64,000 nucleotides of DNA from JASLDZ01 sp038226305 (lineage in GTDB: Bacteria > Pseudomonadota > Alphaproteobacteria > Caulobacterales > Caulobacteraceae), in assembly GCA_038226305.1 (NCBI GenBank), contig JBBRQN010000011.1:31870-95869 (forward strand). The letters run 5' to 3'. This document shows, one piece after another, positions 8,559 through 16,048 of this stretch. Made by a program: the position numbers and the translations under genes. A model generated the notes under the pieces. It did no database searches. It saw nothing but the letters and a program-made list of their open reading frames with translations, and was not told the origin of the DNA. Position 1 is the stretch's first letter, and the number at the start of each line of letters is the position of its first letter.

Positions 8559-9830
8559 TTAGCCGAGGGATGCGAAGGGCGTAACCCCTTGTGAAAGGGC
8601 GGCGCGAAGCGCCGGCCCGTCGATCTCACCGGTGGCGAGGCGGATCAAGATCAGCGTGGTGAGGCGGGCGCGCTCGGCGAAGCTGTCGGGCCAGGCGTGC
8701 TCGGCCTCGCTGTGGATGTCGCCGCCACGCACGCCCAGGGTGTCAATGCCCGGGCAGCCCGCGGCGAACAGATTGTTGCCCTCGCACACCCCGCCGGAGG
8801 GCTGCCACTCCAGGCTCTGGCCCAGCGCTTCGGCCGCATCGCGCGCGGCGGCGAACAGCGTCTTCTGGGCAGGCACGAAGGGCTTCGGCGGGCGTGTGAG
8901 ACCTCCGTGGAGATCGGCGGTGATACCGTCACTGGTGGTCTCGGCGGTGATGCGCGCGAACTCGGCGAGCGCCCATTGGCCTGAGGCCTCGTCCGGCAGG
9001 CGCAGGTTGAAGCGCACCACGGCGGCGTCGGGAACCTGGTTCAGGGGGGCCCCGCCGTCGATGCGGGCAACGTTGACGGTGACGCCTTCGCGCACGCCGT
9101 TCAGGGCATGCAGGGCGGCCGCGGCCTGTGCGGCAGCGGCGACGGCGTTACGACCCTCCGCGAACGCCCGACCGGCATGGGCGCTGCGCCCTCGCACCAC
9201 GAGGTGGAAGTTGCCCGACCCCTTGCGGGCCGAGGCCAGCCGCCCGTCGGCCAGGGCGGGCTCGAAGGTGAGCCCCACATGCGCGCGAGCTCCCAGTTCG
9301 GCGAGCAGGGGCGCCGAGCCGAGGCTGCCGGTCTCTTCATCCGGGGAGATCAGCACCGTCCAGCCCAGGCGATGGGCGTCGGGGTGGGTCTCGAAGGCGG
9401 CGAGCGCTCCGATCATCACCGACAGCCCGCCCTTCATGTCGGCGATGCCGGGCCCGTTCAGGGCGCCGTCTGCCCTGCGAGCCACGGTCTGGAATGAGGT
9501 CTCCGACGGATAGACGGTGTCGAAGTGACCGGTGAGGGCCACCTGCGTCGGGGCATGCGGTCGCATGCTGAGGCGCAGCGCGGGGGCCGAAGCCACCTCG
9601 CGCACGATCCCGTCGACACCCACCCCCGTGGTGGGGGCCAGGGCGACGACCTCCGCCTCTTCGCCCAGCCGGTCGAGCTCAGGCTTCAGCAGAGCAAGCA
9701 TCCGCGCCAGCCCCGGCCGGTTGCGGCTGCCTGAGTTGACGGCGCACCAGTCCGTCGCGCGGTCGATCAGCCTCTGGCCGTCGATGCGGTCCAGGCAGGC
9801 GGCGTCGTGCGGGGAAAGGCTCATGCCCAC
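8559..9830 (-). CDS. M20-family metallohydrolase in the ast operon
   Basis: A 423-residue M20/CPG2-type hydrolase with a complete two-zinc site: TGHFDTVYP (H102, D104), GPGIADMKGGL (D131), SPDEETGS (E165/E166), a glutamate in LTFEPA, and a histidine in RGGDIHSEAEHAW. The dimerisation histidine appears in RGRSAHAG. There is no signal peptide, so it acts in the cytoplasm. Such enzymes remove N-acyl groups or C-terminal glutamate. Because it is the first gene of the ast operon and no astE is present in the window, I infer it may release succinate from N-succinylglutamate. The start could also be two codons later. The alternative is an unrelated acyl-amino-acid hydrolase. Confidence 0.8.
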   Translation of the reverse strand: MGMSLSPHDAACLDRIDGQRLIDRATDWCAVNSGSRNRPGLARMLALLKPELDRLGEEAEVVALAPTTGVGVDGIVREVASAPALRLSMRPHAPTQVALTGHFDTVYPSETSFQTVARRADGALNGPGIADMKGGLSVMIGALAAFETHPDAHRLGWTVLISPDEETGSLGSAPLLAELGARAHVGLTFEPALADGRLASARKGSGNFHLVVRGRSAHAGRAFAEGRNAVAAAAQAAAALHALNGVREGVTVNVARIDGGAPLNQVPDAAVVRFNLRLPDEASGQWALAEFARITAETTSDGITADLHGGLTRPPKPFVPAQKTLFAAARDAAEALGQSLEWQPSGGVCEGNNLFAAGCPGIDTLGVRGGDIHSEAEHAWPDSFAERARLTTLILIRLATGEIDGPALRAALSQGVTPFASLG

Positions 9831-9906
9831 CGACTAGCCCCGCAGGCCGTCCGCGTCGACGCGGGGGTGCTGGCGACCGCGCGCGCCCCGCGCTATCCCC
9901 CGCACC

Positions 9907-10812
9907 ATGAGCACACGCATCATCGATGGTAAGGCCTACGCGGCGGGCCTGCGCGAGCGGGTGCGGCTGGCCGTGGCCGACCTGGTGGAGACCGACGGCA
10001 CGATCCCCGGCCTCGCGGTGGTGATCGTGGGCGAGGATGCCGCCAGCCAGATCTACGTCCGCAACAAGGGCGAACAGACGATCGCCGCCGGCATGCGCTC
10101 GTTCACCCACCGCCTGCCGGTGGAGACCTCGCAGGAAGAGCTACTGTCGCTGGTGGCGGCGATGAATGCGGACAGCACCGTGCACGGCATCCTGGTGCAG
10201 TTGCCCCTGCCGCCGCAGATCGACAGCCACGCCGTGCTGGCCGCCATCCACCCGGACAAGGACGTGGACGGGTTTCACGTCATCAACGCGGGGCGCCTCG
10301 CCACCGGCCAGCCCGCGCTCGCCCCATGCACGCCTCTGGGCTGCTGCCTCTTGCTCGAGGATACGCTGGGCGATCTGGCGGGGGCCCATGCAGTCGTGAT
10401 CGGGCGGTCGAACATCGTCGGCAAGCCGGTGGCGCAACTTCTGCTGCAGCGCGACTGCACGGTCACAATCGCCCACTCGCGCACCCGCGATCTGCCGGCC
10501 CTGTGTCGCACGGCCGATATCCTGATCGCGGCCGTGGGCCGGCCACAGATGGTCACGGCCGACTGGGTGAGGCCCGGCGCCACGGTGATCGACGTGGGCA
10601 TCAACCGCATCCCCGCCCGCGACCCGCTAGCCGCGGCGGCCGGGAAGACCCGCATGGTGGGGGACGTGGACTTCGACAATGTTGCGCAGGTGGCGGGCGC
10701 GATCACCCCTGTGCCCGGGGGCGTGGGGCCCATGACCATCGCCTGCCTGCTCTCCAACACCCTTTCCGCCTGCCGGGCGCAGCGCGGGCTGGAGCCCGTC
10801 GAGATCAAGTAA
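9907..10812 (+). CDS. folD: Bifunctional methylenetetrahydrofolate dehydrogenase / methenyltetrahydrofolate cyclohydrolase
   Basis: A 301-residue FolD, which interconverts methylene-, methenyl- and 10-formyl-tetrahydrofolate using NADP. The conserved catalytic pair is visible as Y50 and K54 in SQIYVRNKG. Also present are GILVQLPLPPQID, PDKDVDGFHVINAGRL, the cofactor segment VIGRSNIVGKPVAQLL, and the C-terminal ITPVPGGVGPMTIACLL. Length is normal for the family. It stands alone, 76 bases from the divergent M20 start and 46 bases before the EAL protein. Confidence 0.97.
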   Translation: MSTRIIDGKAYAAGLRERVRLAVADLVETDGTIPGLAVVIVGEDAASQIYVRNKGEQTIAAGMRSFTHRLPVETSQEELLSLVAAMNADSTVHGILVQLPLPPQIDSHAVLAAIHPDKDVDGFHVINAGRLATGQPALAPCTPLGCCLLLEDTLGDLAGAHAVVIGRSNIVGKPVAQLLLQRDCTVTIAHSRTRDLPALCRTADILIAAVGRPQMVTADWVRPGATVIDVGINRIPARDPLAAAAGKTRMVGDVDFDNVAQVAGAITPVPGGVGPMTIACLLSNTLSACRAQRGLEPVEIK

Positions 10813-10858
10813 CCGCGGATGTCACAATTCCACCAAATTTAAACCTGTCGCCCGCTAA

Positions 10859-13318
10859 ATGGCACTCTGCTTCTGGAGTGCGTCTGTGCAGACCCCACTT
10901 GCGACAACCGGCTTCGCCTACGACGCCACCCTCGTTGTTATCGCCACAGCCATCGCGCTGGCGGCCGGGCTGAGCCTCTTTCGTCTGCGCTCACGGATGC
11001 GCGGCGCCATGGGCATGGTGCGTACAGCCTGGCTGTTCCTGGCAGGCTTGCAGGCCGGTGCCGGCATCTGGGCTGGGCATACGCTGATCATGCTTTCGGT
11101 TCGCCCGGTGGCTGCGCTCACCCACGATCCGTTCCTCACCCTCGGCTCGCTATTGATCTGCGCCGTGGGAGGCGTGTTGGCCCTGTCGGTGGCGTGGACC
11201 GGGCGCGATCTCCTGCGGACCATCTCCGCTGGCCTGATCGTCGGCCTGACGGTGGCGACCTCTCACTTCGCGGGCCTCTCGGCCATGCACGTGCAGGGCG
11301 CGGTCGGCTTCGAGCCGATCATCACCTGGGGGGCCGTCGTGCTCTCCACCCTGTGCGCCACCATGGCGTTCAGCACGGGCGACAAGGCGCAGACCTACCT
11401 GCGCCAGATCGCGGGCGGTGCCCTTTTCGCCGCCTCGGTGATCGGCCTGCAGCTGATGGCGCTCGGCGGTGCGAACATCGTCGCCGATCCCGCCCTGCCG
11501 GTTCCCCCGAGCCTGATGAGCGAGGGGCTCATGCTTCTGCTTGTGGTGATGATCTCGGTGATGATCGTGCTGTGCGGCGTCGGCGCGGCCTACATCGACG
11601 ACACCAGCGCCGCTAACTCCCTGCGCCGCACCCGCCGCCTGGCCGACGCCGCGCGCGAGGGGATCGTCGTGATGGGCGAAGACGGAACAGTGCTCGACTG
11701 CAATGCCGCCTTCGCCATGCTGCTCGGTGAGCCGGTGGACGCCATCCTGGGCCGCCCGTTCCTGGAGACCCTGCTGGTTCTGGAGCCCGGCGTCACCCTG
11801 GCGGACGCGGGCCGGCTTACCGGCGAAATCATCACTGGCGACGTGCGCATTCCCGTCGAGATTTATGCCCGCCCGCTCGGCGAACTGCATCACGACGGCC
11901 GGGTGTCGACCGTGGTGGCCCTGCGCGACCTTCGCGAGCGTCAGGCCGCCGAGCGCCGCATCAAGCATCTGAGCGACCATGACGCCCTGACCGGCCTGCC
12001 CAACCGCGGCGCCCTCCTGCGCATGCTGGAAGGCGGCCTCGCCCGCGTCCAGGACAGCAAGGAGACGCTGATGGTGATCAACATCGAGGTCGCCAACTAT
12101 CGCGAGACGAGCGAACTCTACGGCATCGCCGCCTCGGACGCGCTCCTGTGCAAGATCGGCGAGCGACTGCAGCGCATCGGCACCAAGCCCGCCTTCGCCG
12201 CCCGCCAGCACGGCGCAGATTTCACCTTCGTGGCCTACGGGCCCGAGGGAGGCACCTATGAAAGCGCGCTGGAGTTCGTGCGCTGGCTCGGCGCCAAGCT
12301 GCGGCGTCCGCTGGATTTCGGCGGCACGCAGATCGAGCCGCAGCTGCTGTTCGGCGTCAGCGCCTCCCCGCACGACGCCTTCACGTCGGAAGACTTGCTG
12401 AACCACGCCAGCGTCGCCCTGGAGCAGGCGCGCCGCCAAGGCGAAACCAACCCGGATGGTTGCTGCCTGTTCAGTCTCGACATCCACGAGGCCCTGCGCG
12501 AGCAGCGGGCCCTGGCACGCGACCTCAAGGTCGGCATCGGCGCGGGCCAGCTCGTGGTCTACTACCAGCCCCAGGCTCGCCTGGAAGACGGTGCCCTGTG
12601 CGGCTTCGAGGCCCTGGTGCGCTGGCGCCACCCCGAGCGCGGGATGATGCCGCCGGACACATTCATCAGCGTCGCCGAGGAAGCGGGTCTCATAGGCCAG
12701 CTGGGCGAATGGGTCCTGCGTCGAGCCTGCGCCGACGCCGCCGCCTGGCCGCGCCCGATGAAGGTCGCCGTCAACCTCTCTCCCCTGCAGGTGAGCCAGG
12801 ACGACCTGCCCGAGCTCGTGCACTCTATCCTGTTCGAGACCGGCCTCTCGCCCTCGCGGCTGGAGCTGGAGATCACCGAGAGCGCCCTGTTCCAGAACTA
12901 CCAGCGGGGCCTGGACATCCTGCGCCGCCTGAAGGCCCTGGGCGTGCGGATCGCCATGGACGATTTCGGCACGGGCTTCTCCTCGCTCTCGACCCTGCAC
13001 TCGTTCCCGTTCGACAAGATCAAGATCGACAAGAGCTTCGTCGAAGGCATCGGCACCCTTGAGCGCTCCACCGTGATCGTGCGCGCCGTGCTCGGCATCG
13101 GTCGTGGCCTGTGCATCCCGGTGGTGGCCGAAGGCGTCGAGACCGTGGCCCAGCTGCAGTTCCTGCGAGACGAGAACTGCGCCGAGGTTCAGGGCTATCA
13201 CATCGGCCGACCCGCCCCCGCCGAGACCTATGAGCAGATGATGCTCACCGGCTGCACGGCCGCGAGCCCGTTGGATACAAACGGCGACGTGGCGCCCCTC
13301 GCGTCGAAGGTCGCCTGA
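10859..13318 (+). CDS. Membrane-bound c-di-GMP phosphodiesterase (MHYT-like sensor, PAS, degenerate GGDEF, EAL)
   Basis: An 819-residue integral membrane signalling protein. About seven hydrophobic spans fill residues 20 to 247; within them SHFAGLSAMH and GLQLMALGG recall the repeat pattern of MHYT sensor domains, though the exact MHYT motif is lost. A PAS-like segment (EGIVVMGEDGTVLDCNAAF) follows at about 264-360. The GGDEF domain (DALTGLPNRGALL near residue 372) carries HGADF instead of GGDEF near residue 450, so cyclase activity is unlikely. The EAL domain is intact: FEALVRW near 582, then EITESAL, DDFGTGFSS, KIDKSFV and VAEGVET. It most likely degrades c-di-GMP in response to a membrane signal. 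Confidence 0.88.
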   Translation: MALCFWSASVQTPLATTGFAYDATLVVIATAIALAAGLSLFRLRSRMRGAMGMVRTAWLFLAGLQAGAGIWAGHTLIMLSVRPVAALTHDPFLTLGSLLICAVGGVLALSVAWTGRDLLRTISAGLIVGLTVATSHFAGLSAMHVQGAVGFEPIITWGAVVLSTLCATMAFSTGDKAQTYLRQIAGGALFAASVIGLQLMALGGANIVADPALPVPPSLMSEGLMLLLVVMISVMIVLCGVGAAYIDDTSAANSLRRTRRLADAAREGIVVMGEDGTVLDCNAAFAMLLGEPVDAILGRPFLETLLVLEPGVTLADAGRLTGEIITGDVRIPVEIYARPLGELHHDGRVSTVVALRDLRERQAAERRIKHLSDHDALTGLPNRGALLRMLEGGLARVQDSKETLMVINIEVANYRETSELYGIAASDALLCKIGERLQRIGTKPAFAARQHGADFTFVAYGPEGGTYESALEFVRWLGAKLRRPLDFGGTQIEPQLLFGVSASPHDAFTSEDLLNHASVALEQARRQGETNPDGCCLFSLDIHEALREQRALARDLKVGIGAGQLVVYYQPQARLEDGALCGFEALVRWRHPERGMMPPDTFISVAEEAGLIGQLGEWVLRRACADAAAWPRPMKVAVNLSPLQVSQDDLPELVHSILFETGLSPSRLELEITESALFQNYQRGLDILRRLKALGVRIAMDDFGTGFSSLSTLHSFPFDKIKIDKSFVEGIGTLERSTVIVRAVLGIGRGLCIPVVAEGVETVAQLQFLRDENCAEVQGYHIGRPAPAETYEQMMLTGCTAASPLDTNGDVAPLASKVA

Positions 13319-13386
13319 TCCAAGCGCAGGGCCGCCGACTCCCGCCGGTGGCCTGACGGGTTGACCTCGCGCTAGTCTGCGCGGCG

Positions 13387-14034
13387 ATGACCCAGCCCTA
13401 CATCCTCTACGGCAGCCTCGGCACGGCCAGCCTGTGCGTGCACTGGCTCCTGATCGACCTCGCCGGTCCCTTCGAACTGCGCTCGCTGGACTTCGAAAGC
13501 CGCGACCAGAAGGCCGGTGCCTACCTCACCCTGAACCCGCAGGGCCGGGTGCCGACCCTGATCGTGGACGGCAGGCCGCACACGGAGTGCACCGCCATTC
13601 TCATGCTCCTGGCTGAACGCCACCCGCAGGCGGGCCTGGCCCCTGCCCCCGGCGCGCCCGGACGGGCGGAGTATCTGGAGCGGATGGTGTTCCTAGCGAA
13701 CGCGCTCCTGCCCGCCTACCGCAACTGGTTCTATGCCGACACGGACGGCGACGCCTCGGGTGCCGAAGCCATCAAGGCGCGAGCGCGCGTGCAGATCGAG
13801 GCTGCCTGGAAACAGATCGACGGGGCGCTGGCGGATGGGCGCCCCCACCTTTTGGGTGCAAACAAGTCGGTAGCCGACTACCTCGCCGTCATGCTCGCCC
13901 GCTGGTCGCGCAACATGCCCAGCCCCGCCACCGACCTGCCGCACGTGAAGGCCTACCTCGACCTCTGGCGCAAAGACCCAGGCCTGCGCGAGGTGCATCG
14001 CCGCGAGGGGCTGACCGACTGGATCGACGACTAG
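13387..14034 (+). CDS. Glutathione S-transferase family protein
   Basis: A 215-residue protein with a thioredoxin-like N-terminal domain (ILYGSLGTASLCVHWLL, then LNPQGRVPTLIVDG and a HTECTAILMLLAER element matching the glutathione gamma-glutamyl site) and a helical C-terminal domain with a conserved SVADYLAVML segment. That layout is standard for GSTs. The specific class and substrate cannot be told. It converges on the phoD-like gene, with its stop only four bases from the phoD stop. Confidence 0.85.
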   Translation: MTQPYILYGSLGTASLCVHWLLIDLAGPFELRSLDFESRDQKAGAYLTLNPQGRVPTLIVDGRPHTECTAILMLLAERHPQAGLAPAPGAPGRAEYLERMVFLANALLPAYRNWFYADTDGDASGAEAIKARARVQIEAAWKQIDGALADGRPHLLGANKSVADYLAVMLARWSRNMPSPATDLPHVKAYLDLWRKDPGLREVHRREGLTDWIDD

Positions 14035-14038
14035 GCCT

Positions 14039-15832
14039 TCACACCTTCTCCAGCGGCCCGGAGCCAGGCGTCGTGGTGGCGCGGACGCGGAAGGTCGCCA
14101 GCGTCTTGCCCTCGCTCGTGCGCTTGAGGTGCGGCACGGCGATGAGCTCCGTGCGGGCTTCGTCGGGGGTGAGCGTCAGGCGCATGTAGCCCTTGGCGAG
14201 CTGGTCGCAGAACTTCACCTCCTTGTTCTGCGCCACGAACACCGCACCGATCTGCACCCCGCCCGCCTGATCCCCCAGAGAGGGACTGGTGATTGAGCTC
14301 GACCCCACCTCGGTCGCGACGCGCAGGCCCGCCTCGTCGTGCAGTTCGCACCCCCAGAAGGCGTGGCTGTCGCCCGAGATCACCAGAGCATTGGCCAGCG
14401 GCCCGGCGGTTTTCACCGCGGTGTAGACCCGCTCCCGCGCCGCCGGGTAGCCGTTCCAGCTGTCGAGCTCGTAGGGCAGGCGATAACGGAAGCTGTCGGC
14501 CATCGACTGGGCGTATTTGCGCTACTCGGCCGGCTGGCGGGTGATCAGGCCGTTCACCGTCGCCTCGCCCATCATGGCGTAGACGTCCGGGTTCAGCCGC
14601 TTGGCCATCACGGTGCCGGAACCCAGAACCTGCCACGGGCGCCCGGCCTTGACCGAGCCCTGCATCTCCTGCGCCAGCCACTCTTCCTGCAGCGGTCCCA
14701 GCATCTGCCGGTCGGGGTTCCAGATGCGCTCGTGCACGGCGTCGAGGTCCGGCCCCAGCACATGACCGGCCGGGAGCGGGCCCGCGCGCATCAGGGCCGC
14801 CGCCTGCGCCTTGTCAGCAAGGGGCGTACGCAGGCCCTTGTCGCCGATCAGATAGACCGTCTGCGGGACGTCGCCGTCGCGGCTCAGCTCCAGCTGGTAG
14901 GATCGCGCCATCAGGCGGCTCTCCAGCATGATCACACTGGCGAGATCGCCGAAGGCGAAGCTGCGGTTGATCGCCTCGAACGCCCTGCCCGGCTGCGGAT
15001 CGCGGATCGGCATCCACTCGTAGTAGGCGCGCAGGGCCGCCTTCTCGCGCTCGATCCAAGGCCCCTCCGAGGCCTCGTGATTCTCGGCCCCACCCGCCCA
15101 AGAGTCGTTGGCGGTCTCGTGATCGTCCCAGATGCAGATCCACGCGGCGCGGGCGTGGGCGGCCTGCAGCTCCGGCTCGCGCCGATACTGAGCATAGCGC
15201 TGGCGGTAGTCGGCGAGGGTGACGATGTCGTGCGCGGGCTCGGGGATGCGGCCGAGCTTTCGCCCCGCCTCCATGCCGTATTTTCCCGGCTCGGCCCCGT
15301 ATTCGTAGATGTAGTCGCCAAGCTCGATCACCGCATCGAGCCGCTCGGCGGCGGCCATGTGGGCGTAGGCGTTGAAATAGCCCGCGGGGTAGAGCGCGCA
15401 GGTGGTCACAGCCAGAACCACGTCGGCCACCTTGCCCACGGGCAGGGTCTTGCCGCGCCCCACCGGCGAGACGGTGGCGCCGACGCGGAAACGGTAGTGG
15501 TGATCCACGCCGGGCTGCAGGCCGTCGGCCTCAGCCTTCACCGTCCAGTCGCGGGCCGCATCCGTGCGGGTCGCGCCCCGGGCCACGACGTGGGCAAACG
15601 CCTGATCCGTCGCGATCTCCCACGCCACCGGGATGAAGGCCCCCGCATCGCCCACGGGCGTCACCCGCGTCCACAGGAGCAGGCTGTGAGCGAGCGGGTC
15701 GCCCGATGCGACGCCGTGATCGAACCGCACCTTGCCCGGATAGGCCCGCGCCGCCTTGGCTGACACCGCCTGCGGTGTGGCCACGGCCCCGAGGGCGAAG
15801 AGCGAGAGGGCGCGACGACGATCAATCCGCAT
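14039..15832 (-). pseudogene. phoD: PhoD-like alkaline phosphatase interrupted by an in-frame amber codon
   Basis: A secreted PhoD-type phosphodiesterase/alkaline phosphatase of about 597 residues, read in one frame with a single TAG at 14522-14524. The N-terminal 436 residues carry a Tat-like signal (RIDRRRALSLFALGA), FDHGVASGDPL, the metal site LGDYIYEYG and WDDHETANDSW. After the stop the same frame continues without shift: RKYAQSMADSFRYRLP, then the ISGDSHAFWG motif that supplies further metal ligands in PhoD enzymes. The 436-residue product alone would therefore lack part of the active site. It is either a recent nonsense mutation, a sequencing error, or a readthrough case. An ATG at 14503 could restart translation but would give an inactive fragment. 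Confidence 0.85.
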
Positions 15833-16048
15833 GGCGCTTTATCCCCGGTCCGATCTTCCCCGTCAGTTTCGACAGTGGTTTCGGCTCGATGCCACGCTAG
15901 CGCCCCCGCGTGACGCCCGAAAGTCGGCGCCGCCACATTCGGCAGATCGATTCGGGCGAGGATCACTCGCTCGGGAGGCGATTCGCCGCTTTCCGCTGGC
16001 GGGGCGGGGCGTTACGCTCCTTGTTCATACTTAAGCCGGGGTGGGCTC

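Noticed and set aside
11150..13201. A 683-codon open frame on the minus strand
   Set aside because: It is antisense to the EAL phosphodiesterase and has shadow-like composition with no motif.
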